Positions 51,958 through 62,876 of a stretch of 64,000 bases of DNA are shown piece after piece. Positions within the stretch are counted from its first letter, which is position 1. Each line of letters starts with the position of its first letter. The position numbers were made by a program, and so were the translations under genes. The notes beneath the pieces are model-generated. The model searched no databases. It had not been told where the DNA came from and saw only the letters and a program-made list of their open reading frames with translations. This DNA is from Atrichornis clamosus (Eukaryota; Chordata; Aves; Passeriformes; Menuridae), in contig WBMZ01010855.1 in the NCBI GenBank assembly GCA_013400975.1, forward strand, positions 1 to 64,000, in the 5' to 3' direction.

Positions 51958-52008
51958 GTTGGACTTGATGATCCTTGATGATCCTTTCAACTCAGAATAT
52001 TCTGTGGT
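51958..52008 (+). mobile_element. CR1 LINE 3' tail scrap
   Basis: GTTGGACTTGATGATCC followed by CCTTTCAACTCAGAATATTC and TGTGG resembles the sense-strand 3' terminus of CR1 (GTTGGACTTGATGATCTT.. ending ATTCTGTG). An inner duplication of GATGATCCTT is visible. Only about 50 bp survive. It lies in the opposite orientation to the fragment 540 bp upstream. Confidence 0.65.
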
Positions 52009-52320
52009 GTGTGAACTACCCTTACAAGTGGCAGTCCCAGATGATTGATCTTACTTGGTTAGTATGTCAGCCTGTTTTCTTGGTCTGAACACAGGCAGTG
52101 GCTTATTTATCTCCATTTTGCTAAGGAATCAAGCCTCAGGGCTCCCTTGCTTGCTTTTTCTGCAGCTTGGACTCCTCTTTTCAAGTTGCTGTTCTCCATG
52201 AGAGTACCTCAAATTCCACTTTTCCTGTGGTGCAGACAATGTATGAGTTATCCAGTATAATTGCTTGGAGATTAATTATTGTCAAGTGTTTTGTGTCCAG
52301 TCATGCTGGCCACTGTTTAC

Positions 52321-52413
52321 CCTGTGCTACCCCAGACCAGGAACCACCTCTGTTCTCACGAGCTGGTTCCTGTGCTACCCCAGACCAGGAACCACCTCTG
52401 TTCTCACGAGCTG
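52321..52413 (+). repeat. 48-bp tandem duplication
   Basis: A 48-bp unit beginning CCTGTGCTACCCCAGACCAG (52321-52368) is repeated immediately at 52369-52413. The second copy is identical over its 45 bases before diverging. The lack of any mismatch suggests a recent duplication or an active minisatellite. The unit length is a multiple of three, so overlapping reading frames repeat a 16-residue peptide, but nothing indicates translation. Confidence 0.95.
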
Positions 52414-53634
52414 ACACTTTGCCTGCTGCTGGGCTCTCCGATGCCACAGCATTGTGTTCACTACCTTCCAGTTTTTGAATGTGCACGTGGAGTTTGAGAG
52501 CTGCAGACAGGCTGAACTGCTGTGCTCTCAGTAACACATCCAATTGCCAAGGCAAGGCAGACAAGCACTTCAGTTCACATCCTCTGATCTGTAACAAAAC
52601 AACGTATTAAGTCATACAAATGTGATCTGATCTGAAATCCCAGTTCCGTAAATTATTCTTACATGGGTGTCTTAACGATTTCATGTTTGTCCGGTTTGGG
52701 GGTTTTTTTTTTAATAACTTTCTCTCTCCCCACTTCCCTATGGATGTTGTCAGAGTCAAACAAGAAGATGCATCTAATGCTGCAGCAGTGGAACTTGATT
52801 CTAAATACAAGGCCTTTACTCTTTCTGGTTCTGGTCTATGACAGGTGTTTCAACAAGAACAAAATTACTAGATGCCAGTGTAGCTGGTGACTTTTCAAAT
52901 GGGCACGTTGTGAGGGTTTTTTTATTTGCATTTTTGGAGAGTTGTTTTATTTTTAAGAACATAAAACCAGGAAATTTATCCCCGCTTGGCTACAAAGGTC
53001 AACTCATGTAATTTGTAAGACTGTAGTTCTGTGATTTCTTCATTTTAGAAACTTTTGCAGTTGCCATTTTCTTTTCTTCCATTACAACAAGAAGAAATCT
53101 GAAAGGAGGTACCTTAAAGTTCAATACTCAGAAGCTGATCTTGGAACAGGAGTGCTGGGCCCAAAAAGCCTTCTGTGCTGGCATTGAAAACTCGTGTCTA
53201 GCTGCTGCTCAAAACCAGGACAACAGACCCTTGTGTTAAGGGAAGATTGCTGCCCTTTAAAAGCAGCACAAACCCTTTCTGTTTTGTCAGGAGCTAAAGG
53301 GTGGTTTTTGTAGCTGTTTTTTTATTGGGGTTTGCTTTTGTTTGTTTGTTGTTGGTTTTTTTAAGTTGTGTTGGGAGAGCATGGTTCTGTGAGCAGATTA
53401 TTTGGTGAGCCTGGTTTCCATAAATAATTTTTGTCTTGCTCCAGGCACTTGGCAGTTGCAGAGCTGACAAATGCTTGAAAGTTGGTTAATAAACACAGGT
53501 GCTTGTGATTGCTAATGAATTTCATTTGCAGTGGGGAAGGACTGAATCAAAGTCACTAAAACACTTGCTCATGTCATCTCTTGCCTAGGTATAAGTTAGT
53601 TCCGAGTTTAAAGCTGTGTTTATTTTGTTTGCAG

Positions 53635-53742
53635 TGGCATGCTCTCTCCCGTGAAGAACAAGCGAAATATTATGAACTAGCTCGTAAAGAAAGGCAGCTA
53701 CATATGCAGCTTTATCCAGGCTGGTCTGCAAGAGACAACTAT
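53635..53742 (+). CDS. LEF1: LEF1 exon 9: end of the HMG box (residues 335-370)
   Basis: 108 nt between acceptor TTTTGTTTGCAG and donor GTAAGT. It encodes [20 protein letters not shown] followed by [16 protein letters not shown]. This completes helix 2 and forms helix 3 of the HMG box, ending with the conserved PGWSARDNY. Both borders are in phase 0. The length allows in-frame skipping, but this would destroy the DNA-binding fold. Confidence 0.98.
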
Positions 53743-56700
53743 GTAAGTCACTCACTTCAAGGCTCTTTTTTAAAAATAACTTTCTTTTCCTAACTTTCTT
53801 ATTATTACTTTTTCTTTTTCTCTGTAACTTGTGGAAAGGTCTGGATGAAGGGATGGTGAACATATATATAACATAAACCTTATATTTGTTTGCACTTCAA
53901 GCACCCAAAAGAGATTTTTCTGTTGTTATTGAGATGCTTCTTAGGCAGTTCACAGTTTTGGAGGGGACAAAATACCATTGAAAGTTTTTTTTCTAAGACA
54001 ATGGTCAGTACTGTCTGGAAGCTTCTGTTGTACCGTGCAGAAGTCATATGAAATGTTAGGAAACTCAGAAGCTGCAATCCTGACAGACTGATCCTAACCT
54101 GAGATATGGGCTGCTTTCTGTCCCTCCATCAGATGTGACACTGTTTACTGTGCTAGGAAGTGTACGTGCTGTATCTGGCTCAGTTTTCCATCTGTATTAG
54201 GTAGACAGTAGTTTTTCTCTACTTCAGTGATGTCTTTGGACATTAAGGATTGAGGTACCTAAATACAGTTTTAACAGAAACTGTAGACACTGGCACAGAA
54301 TGCATTGACACAGAAACAACATAATGATCTCAGAAGGAAATGCCTTGGTACTGCTGACATCCATGCCCAGTTTTGTAAGCACAGGCACAACTGTAAGCCC
54401 TAGCATTGTGTTTCTTTCTGTTTTATACAGCCATCTTTTCCAGCCAATAAACTGTTGTGACCTTACACAGGTAGGGTTTATTTACCAGACCAGGTTGGCA
54501 GAGCTGTCTTCAGGTATAGATGGGAACAAATAGGGTCTTAGTGAGAGACTCCCTGGAAACGAGGGGATTTAACTTGTCTTGAATTTCCTTGCTGGAGAAT
54601 CATGCCCCTTTGGAGTCCTGTCAGCTCGTGCTTACTGGACATCAGGCTTCAAGATGGTCCTGTGGTGCTTGGTCACGTTGGCTTTAAGAACCCTGTGTTG
54701 TGCCCCAGTCTATGCCACACGACACAAGCAGTGGACCTGCAGTTTCTTAAATGCCTTGACAGACATTTGCAGTGTGTGAGGTGGCACGTATGAGTTATCT
54801 CTTTGATGTGCTTCCAGCCTACATCCTGTGTGGAAGTATAGCTCTGACATACTCCAGTCCTGCACGTGACAATGAAGAGCTCTGCTAGCTTCCTCCTGCT
54901 GCCCTCCCCTCTGCCTCTCCAGGAATGCACAAGCTTTGCAGTGCTGGTCAGGCAGTCATCATAGGAGAGCACAGTTCATCACTGAAACCTTTTCAGATAT
55001 ATATTTTTTTCTTTTTTTTTCCTTCAGGTTTTTTTAATTCAAGCAGTCAAAAAAAAATTGTATTAATTTAGCAGAGGTATTACTGCAGTATTTTGAGAGT
55101 CGAAAGTGACTTAGGGGTGACTCTTGTGTTTCACATGGCTGAATTTCACAAAAGGGTACAAGTAAAAATTACATACTATTTGGTTTTAATTCTTCTATTT
55201 TGGTTTGCCTGGTTATTCCGGGTTTTGGGAATTTCAAGAAATTGTTAAACATTCTATTCAACTGTTGAAACGATCTTTTTCTTATGTTTTTATTACTGAT
55301 ACCCAAAGCAGTCACGCAAAGTTGTGTGATAGACATGAGAAGCACAGAGTTTTCACAACATGAGGGTGTCTCTTGTGCTGCAGTTGTCAGAATCTTAGTT
55401 GGGAATGCTGACAACTAGTTTTCAGTCCAGCCTTCTATTCCTTCACTTTTGTTATCTCATAGATAGATCTCAGATCAGCTTCCAGTATGTTTTAGCACTT
55501 GAAGTCAGCCTGCCATAGACAATAAAACAAATTTTCCTCCCATGATTTTTCATGTTAACATCTGCACTAATGCACTTTACTCTGTAAAGAAGTAGTGCCT
55601 TGGTGCCTAAGTGATAAAATATATTGCTGTGAGTTCTCCGGAGCCCTTGAAATGTGCTTTCCAACTTCTAGTCTTGGTCTTGACTTTGAAATCTTGCTCA
55701 CAAGGCATTGTCCAGCCCTGTTGCCAGCCACGGGATAAATAAGGACAGGAGCTTAAGAGTCAGGCAGGCCCAGACTCTCAGAGCAGACTGGAGGCTACGT
55801 CAGCTCATCTGCCATAGCTTCACTGTAGCCTGTATTTGGAGCCCTCCCTCGCTGTCCATCAGTCAGTGAGCACGGCAGGTGTTTGAGGTGGTTTCTCACA
55901 TCACCTGCTGTCCATCCCGTCACCTTTCAGAGCTAGCTCATGGAAAGATGTGTCCTTCCAGTCTGTGGGCACTCTGTGTCCTGGCATGCTCTGTGCTGGG
56001 ACGTGCAGCTGCCAGCCTGAGAGTAGGGTGCCAGAGGATGGGCAGCAGGCTGCAACCATTCTCACAGCAACTCACCAGCTCTTGCCAGAGCTCATCTGTT
56101 ACAGCCTGTCTGGGGGCTTCTTTAAAATATAAATGGATATGATTTTTTTCCTAAAATACACACAAAAAAGCTTTGACTGACAACACAGGGCAATAAAGAC
56201 TAGTCACGTGGAGGGATATCAAAGTGGTAGTTAGGGTGTTGCAAGATGATTGAGGCTTATAACTGTGGGCCTAAACTGACCTTTTGTTTTACGCAAGACT
56301 GTGTGAAACGGGAGCTCTGTCCATTTCCACAGACAAGGGTGTGGGAGAAGGCTGAGTGTGTAGGTTGGCATGCTGGGGCCAGTGTTGACTCCCAGAAAGA
56401 CAGCTGCCAGGCATTCATTCGTGTCCTGTGCCTCAGCCACGTTAAGGGTGCTCGCTGTCCAGTATCTGCCGCTTGGTTATTGCAGAGCGCGCTCTCCAGG
56501 CACAGCCACGCCAGACTTGGCTTTTGTTCAGGTACGAGCATTATCAGAACAGCTTTAGTTGGCAGGTTTGCACCCTGGGGACAAGTTGTGGTCGTCCTAG
56601 GTACTTTCAACACCCTGTCTGCTGCTGCCGTGTATGACAGTGTAAGTATCTGAATGTGTGAAGGGTTCTTGTAAGAGCCATAAATTATGATATCAACACA

Positions 56701-57025
56701 TGTGTCATCAGATTATTAAGCATGAGAAGTCTTTTTAGGTGCTTGCGGCTGCCAGTGTTAGTTGAAAAACTGCCAGGAATTGTAATTCCATGTGGATATA
56801 AATATATGTATTGCTGATGTGCATATTTCTCTGTAGATGCTGAGAGCAAACTTTGTTACCATTGAACCAGTTGGAAGTGGGATAGAAAAGCTACCCTTAA
56901 AATAACTGGGTTTTTTCCTAACAGCTTTCTCAGTGTCCAGTTGCCTTTGCTTCTAATGCTGTGAGGTAAGCAACAAAAAAGAGTTCTGTGCATGTAATGG
57001 TATGGTAAAATTTCCTATTTTTCAG
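53743..57025 (+). other. LEF1 intron 9
   Basis: 3,283 bp. A T-rich stretch lies near 55001-55036. No mobile element or gene is recognised on either strand; the longest open frames, near 55879-56653, show no family resemblance. Confidence 0.85.
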
Positions 57026-57074
57026 GGGAAGAAAAAGAAGAGGAAGAGAGAAAAGTTGCAGGAATCAGCATCAG
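57026..57074 (+). CDS. LEF1: LEF1 exon 10: basic tail and nuclear localisation signal (residues 371-387)
   Basis: A 49-nt microexon between CTATTTTTCAG and donor GTAGGC. It encodes GKKKKRKREKLQESAS and one base of glycine. The run of lysines and arginines is the LEF/TCF basic tail, which contacts the DNA major-groove/backbone side opposite the HMG box and acts as the nuclear import signal. No C-clamp (the E-tail of some TCFs) follows, as expected for LEF1. Confidence 0.97.
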
Positions 57075-57718
57075 GTAGGCCATTACCAACTCCTACTTGG
57101 CATTCACCTCAGGTATATTTTAGAAACCAGGGCTTGCGCTATTTAATTTTTACGAGCTTTTGTCTAACGCTTGCTTCTGATGGATGTTTTAAATATTTCA
57201 CTTGGAATGTAAGCTTGTGAAAATGCACACAACCCGTGCCTCCTTTCACTTACGCCTTTCCATGCAGCAATCCTGACGACATCAACATCTTTGGCTGAAC
57301 TTACGCATTGCTGCAATCACTGTCCTGCTTTACCTTTGCTTTTCTCCTCAACCGATGTTGTATCATCTTTAGACTTCACTGTGTCTCAAATACTGTGTGA
57401 TATCACTGGACAACGGAAACTTTACACAGACCTTTGGTAGTAACTATTTTTTATCACTGTATTTTACATTTCTTTGTACACTAGTAGGTTGGCTAAAAGC
57501 ATCAGTGAGGTCTCCTCTTGCCTGTCAAATATATATAGAGAAACACCCTATCTTCTCCCCCCAAAAATGGCTGGTATAAGAACCATAAAAAACCCTGAAC
57601 AACAAAACCAAAAAACTCACACACAAAAATTCTATGTAACACTGTAGCAAACAAACTTATTTGGAATGTGCAAAATCTCTGTAACAGAAATTTGTTAAAG
57701 GAAAACAATCTTCTACAG
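57075..57718 (+). other. LEF1 intron 10
   Basis: 644 bp. If retained, the exon 10 frame stays open to a TGA ending at 57220. A second possible donor (CAG|GTATAT) lies at 57113, and a possible acceptor (CCATGCAG) ends at 57267 with an open frame in the right phase behind it. These could give alternative C-termini but may be chance. No repeats are seen. Confidence 0.75.
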
Positions 57719-57759
57719 GTACAGGCCCCAGAATGACAGCTGCCTACATCTGAAGCATG
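57719..57759 (+). CDS. LEF1: LEF1 exon 11: C-terminus and stop codon (residues 387-397)
   Basis: A 41-nt exon between acceptor CTTCTACAG and donor GTAAGA. It completes the glycine codon and encodes TGPRMTAAYI, the LEF1 C-terminus, with TGA at 57751-57753. Six untranslated bases (AAGCATG minus the donor-side base) precede the splice, so the stop lies very close to the exon junction and should not trigger nonsense-mediated decay. In mammals this exon can be skipped, giving a different C-terminus from the terminal exon, which lies outside this window. Confidence 0.95.
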
Positions 57760-60700
57760 GTAAGAACATCTCTAAAGCTTTCCTGCTGATAAAACTGAGT
57801 TGTAAAATAAGCCTTCTTATAAATTTTATGCAATAATATGAATCTAGCAAAAACTGCAGATCTACCATATCCCAAAGCTAATGTGACTTTGATTACTGAT
57901 GGTTTTTATACCGGCTATCTATTAGGTGTTCACTATTTCACTGCTTAAGTGTAATATTTTCAAATTGACCACACCTCACTGACTCGTTGCAAGTCTGCCT
58001 GTGAAGCACAGGGATGGGTTTATTGAGCAGTGCACACCCTCCCAGACCGTCATAGCTCGTAAGAGCAGGTTAGGTGCTGGCTTTGCAGCACATTTTATGT
58101 GCTGACATCAACAAGATGCTGGCTGGGTACGCCTTTTAAAAACAATTTATTCACCTGTATACTAACAAAACATCTGCTAAGAAAATGGGACTGTATTTCA
58201 GTTGTATCAAGAGTTTCTCCCGCAGCTGTACAGGGTTATTTCATGTGTGGTGAAGGTTGGGGTTTTTTGTGGTTGTTGTATTTCCAGCCTGTGTTTTCTC
58301 TCTTTATATCATTATCTGCACTGAGGGTGGAATGACTGGTGATTACACATATGCAGTAACACCATCTAGTCTGCCTGTGAGTGCACAGAGTACTATAGCG
58401 AGATTCTTATTTCTGTGTCTGTTTTGGAAGGCTGGTCCTTCTCTTTCAGTGTGATACATTTTCTAGTAGGAATAGCATTCATTTGAAATAATAACTGTCT
58501 AATTAACCCAGATTGGTCTTGAGAGAACCCCAAGAATTCCAGGAATCATGCAAAAAACCCCCCAAAACTTTCTAAACTCACCTACACACTGTATCAGAAA
58601 TGGGCTCTCTATTCTCTCTTCCTCTGCCTTGTTTTGGCCACGGGATCCTGGAGTGGTTGGCAAAGCAGGCTTCTGTTGGTCCTCTGCTCTGCCTGGACTT
58701 TCAGCCAGAGAAAGCCGACTTCAGTTTCCTGTGCGCAGTGTGTCAGTCATCAGTCAGGATGATTCAAGCCTCTTCTGAAGTTATGCCGTTATGCTGGTTA
58801 GTCTAAACTTGGTTGGGTTAAGACTTTGGTGGTTTGTTTTATTTTTTTAAAGCCCAAGGAAAGTGAAAGGGCAAAATGCATGCTCTTTTTTTCTTCCTAA
58901 TAAGCAGAAGTTTTTCAGGCAAGCAGACAGTCTTGCCCTTTGCAATATGCCTGAGTCATGCTGATTGGGGATTTGGATTTCAGCATTGGAGTTCTGTAGC
59001 CTACACAATAAATGTAGCTGTAAAGTATCATTACTTAGAGCATTATACCTACTAAAAAAGAAAAAAAGTGCTTTAACCTGAGTTTTATAATTGATATTTC
59101 AGCTTAGTTGCCCAGGTCCATGATTATTGTGGTTATTTTTTCCCTTTGATCTTAACACAGTACCAGTAAGCAAAACACTCATAATTTTATCTGAATTGAT
59201 GCAGAGCACTTTATTGGAATTGGAATACAACTAAGGTTCAAGTGGCAGATAAAAACCAGAATATTTGGTTTCTTGGATGCCTTACAGTCTTAAGAAGGAC
59301 TGCCTTGCCTAGGCTGAACTACTTTTGTAGGAGTTTCTCTGCATTTAGTAGAGGTTGAATGCTCTGAGTGTGGGGGTTTTCTCTCTTTCCCTTTGAGCTT
59401 TACACTCCTCCCTTCCTGCCTGCCTTCCTCTTAGGCTTTGTAACCGTGTGGAAGCTGTTGGCAATCCCTGTCTCTCCATGCAGTTTATAACACACAGAGT
59501 ATGAGAACAGTAGTATCTTCCACGGAATGGGGGAGTGTGCTGTCGACTCCATATATGCACATGAAGGCAGCCTCACTAAATGGTGCGTGCCGAGTGAACG
59601 ATCTGCACGGGAGATGTACAGATGTGCTCTTGCTGGAAGTGAACACACAGAATGATTTAGGGAACCTGAATCAGCCAGACTTCAAAGTAAACTTCTGAAG
59701 GTTAAGACTCTTGCCCTCTGCAAGCCTAATCCAAAGAATGTTTTGCCCACAAGCATAATATCTTACCAGGCCCACAGCAGAGCTGTTGTAGTCTTTACTG
59801 GATGGAGATAATAAGTTTGGGAATAGCTTTCTTACTTGTACGGATGGTGCAAGGAAGAGGGAGAAGGAAGGTGGGAGGTCTGGGAAGGAGACAAGCGTTC
59901 TGTTATCTGAGAAGAATCAGAAATGAGTAGGTGGCAAGACCAAAGAAAGAATCTCAAGATCAGCACAAAGGAGATCAGCCAGGGCTGTAATTACGGTGAT
60001 GTAAGTGAGAAGGATGAAATGGTGGGAGGGTTGTGTGGTGGGATGTTCAGAGGAAAGTAACGGAAGAGACATGCAAACAGAAATTATTTAAGATACTGTG
60101 AAAGTTTTGGGTGTGGGGTTTTTGGGTTTTTTTGGTTTGTTTTGTTTTTTTTGTCCATGAACATTGAGCACATAAGTGATTTTTAAGGTGGCCCTTTAAC
60201 CTGCTTTTTGACTTGGACATGATGAGAGCAGTGAAGTCAAGGTGGTAGCATTAAGTTGCCCCTTTTCCAAGGGTTGTACACAGCAGCAGGAGTCTTATGG
60301 CTTCACTGCTTAGGATTTAACTGAGTTCTGTGATCTCCAACCTGCTGAATGGTCAGTTTGTAAAACACTTCAGAGTGCTTTAGGAATTCTGTGACCCTGT
60401 GCACCAGTCTTTTCTGTATTATCCTGGGGTGCTCCAAAGCATGTCACCATTCTTTAAGAGTTGTGGAACTGTCCCAAGAATGATTTTCTTTGCAGTTGAC
60501 ATGGCCCAACACAGTGTTTGAAATAACTTCAATTTGTTGAAGAAATAACTTATTTATTCTCTTCTTTTGCAATCAACCAAGAGTGGAATTAGACCTGATA
60601 ATGCTAAAAATAAATTCAGGAGAGGCCAGGAGGGAGAGGGGAAAAGAGGACAGCTAAGGTTAAGGACAATGTAGACATCACCTGTTGAACACCTTTCTGA

Positions 60701-61870
60701 GTTTTTTATTTTTACGTTAAGCACAATCTACTAGAAGATTTGTAAATAGGAGCAATTCTGTGTTGGAAGTGGAGATTTCTAATTTCCTGTTCAGTTTGAC
60801 TGCTTGGAAGGAAAAAAAAGGTGATTTTTAGCATCTCATGAGTATTTTGAAATCAGCAAGGAAATAGAAGGCTACTAAACAAAATTCCTCCTGATTGTTC
60901 TGCTGCATGGAAATACTTAACTTCTTATGACTTGCTCTGCGTGGAATTGTAAAAGGTGTGTCATTTGACACATGGCAGGATGTGTTGGGAAACTACATAA
61001 TTTAACATTGTGTTTTGGCATATCTTCAAGGGCTAAAAAGAGTGATAGAGAAGCTTAATAGACATTTGAAAACCTGTGAGAAGTATATTTGTGGCTTGCA
61101 ACATTCCATGACAATTAGCATCTACATTAGCAAAGCTTTCAAAACTAAGAAAACTTGACTGACTTACAATCAGAAGTGCTTGAAAGGATCAGATTAAAAC
61201 TGTTTAACTTTGAACAATGAATTATCTTAGCATTTCAGACTTCCTACATGGAAATTGGAGCCAAATCTCAGCACAGAAGTGATTTTTGGGTAGTAATTTA
61301 TGACTGGATTATGTTTTCCCTATTACTTAGAAATAAAATGGAGTGAGGCTGTGAAAGCAGACTATAAAGTGGACCAATCCACAGCCAGAATACTGTGGAA
61401 AAGGAGCGTCTGATGACTGTGGTCGTGGTTGACCATGGGTTTCTGGCCAGCATCCTAGAGAGAAGATGCAAAGAGGATGTGGTACCTTGCTTTCTGAGGC
61501 ATGTGTTTTCAAATCTGGCTTGTCCAGTGCTCTTGAAGTTGCTGCTGGAGTAGCTGAAATTCAAATAAATGTTCCACCCCTTTCCATAGCTCTTGACTGC
61601 TCAGAAGGTTTAAATAGGGCCTGGAGGACTTGCACAGAAGTTAGTCTGTGTGAGAATTTGTGTGGTGCAGAGATATGTCCTGATTTGCTTTAAAAATTGT
61701 TTCCTGTGTGACCCATGTTTCCCTGTTCCCTGTTTTGCCTATGGATAGTGGCCTTCAGCACAGGCAAGAGGGACAGAATGAACAGAAGAAAATTTTCTCC
61801 ATGGAAACATTTATATTACTTCAGATAGGCATAGAAATTTCTAGAGAAAATATGTATAGCCCTCAGACAG

Positions 61871-62785
61871 ATCATAGAATCAAAAATTGTTTGGGTAGAA
61901 GGGTCCTTAAAAGATCATCTTGTTCCAATTCCCCCCCACCATGGGCAGGGACAGCTTCCACGAGACCATGTTGCTCAAAGTTCCATCCAACCTGGTCCTA
62001 AACACTTCCAGGGTTGGGACCTCCACAACTTCTCCGGGCAACCTGTTCCAGTGCCTCACCTCCCTCACAGTAAAGAATTTTTTCCTAATATCTACTCTAA
62101 ACCTACCCTCTGTCAGTTTAAAACCATTCCTCCTTGTCTTATCACTACACATCCTTGTAAAAAGTCCCTCTCCAGCTTTCCTAGAGGCCCCCTTTAGGAA
62201 CTGGAAGGCTGCTTCTCACTGGAACCTTCTCCAGATTGAACAACCCCAACTGTCTCAGCCTGCCTGCACAGGAGAGCTGCTCCAGCCCCTTGAGCATCTT
62301 TGTGGCCTCCTCTGGGATCACTCCAACATGTCCACATGCTTTTGCTGTTGGGGGTCCCAGAGCTGGACACAGCACTCCAGGTGGGGTAGCACCACAGCCA
62401 AGCAGAGGGACAGAATTCCCTCCCCTGCCCTGCTGGCCACACTGCTTTTGACGCAGTCCAGGATACAACTAGATTTCTGGGCTGCAAGCACAAATTGCTG
62501 GGTTATGGCAAGCTTCTCATTGACCAACACTCCCAAGTCCTTCTCCTCAGGGCTTCTCTCAATGCATTCTCCACCTCGCCTGTATGTGCTCAGGATTGCC
62601 CTGACCTGAGTTCAGGACCTGGCACTTGGCCTTGTCAAACTTCAGAAGGTTTGCACAGGCCATCTCTCAAGCCTGCCCAGTCTGGATGGCATCCTGTCCC
62701 TCCTGTGTGTCCCCTCCTGCAACTTAATTATCACCTGACATTGATGATGGGGTTAAAGACAGAAGGGCACTGACACCTGCTGGGA
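61871..62785 (-). mobile_element. CR1 LINE with decayed 3' end of ORF2
   Basis: On the plus strand it begins with ATCATAGAATCAAAAATTG, the reverse complement of the CR1 3' tail. Read on the minus strand, three frames cover the C-terminal end of the CR1 reverse-transcriptase polyprotein: GVLVNEKLAITQQFVLAAQK in one, TKMLKGLEQLSCAGRLRQLG in the next, and GFKLTEGRFRVDIRKKFFTV with RHWNRLPGEVVEV in the third. Frame changes between them show it is inactive. The reverse-transcriptase catalytic part is missing (5' truncation), as is usual for CR1. The right boundary is approximate; similarity fades after about 62730. Confidence 0.93.
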
Positions 62786-62860
62786 GAGGTGTGGCAGAGC
62801 AGACCGAGGTCCCTGTTTCCCTTTACCATCCTGTTGGAGGTCCTTTGTGAGGTGCAGGCG

Positions 62861-62876
62861 GAAAGGAAGGAAGGAA
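62861..62876 (+). repeat. (GGAA)n short repeat
   Basis: About four GGAA units next to the truncated right edge of the CR1. GGAA arrays bind ETS-family factors when longer; this one is short and probably neutral. Confidence 0.6.

Larger units (their letters stand above)
50900..53634 (+). other. LEF1 intron 8
   Basis: 2,735 bp. It carries two CR1 scraps in opposite orientations (51296-51422 and 51958-52008) and the 48-bp tandem duplication at 52321-52413, making it the most rearranged small intron. No coding sequence is recognised. Confidence 0.85.

Noticed and set aside
53581..53793. An open frame apparently encoding a small protein with the end of an HMG box
   Set aside because: This is LEF1 exon 9 with intron read-through on both sides, not a separate gene.
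61920..62609. A 229-codon plus-strand open frame
   Set aside because: It is the antisense of the CR1 insertion; the minus strand carries recognisable CR1 ORF2 sequence, so the plus frame is a by-product.
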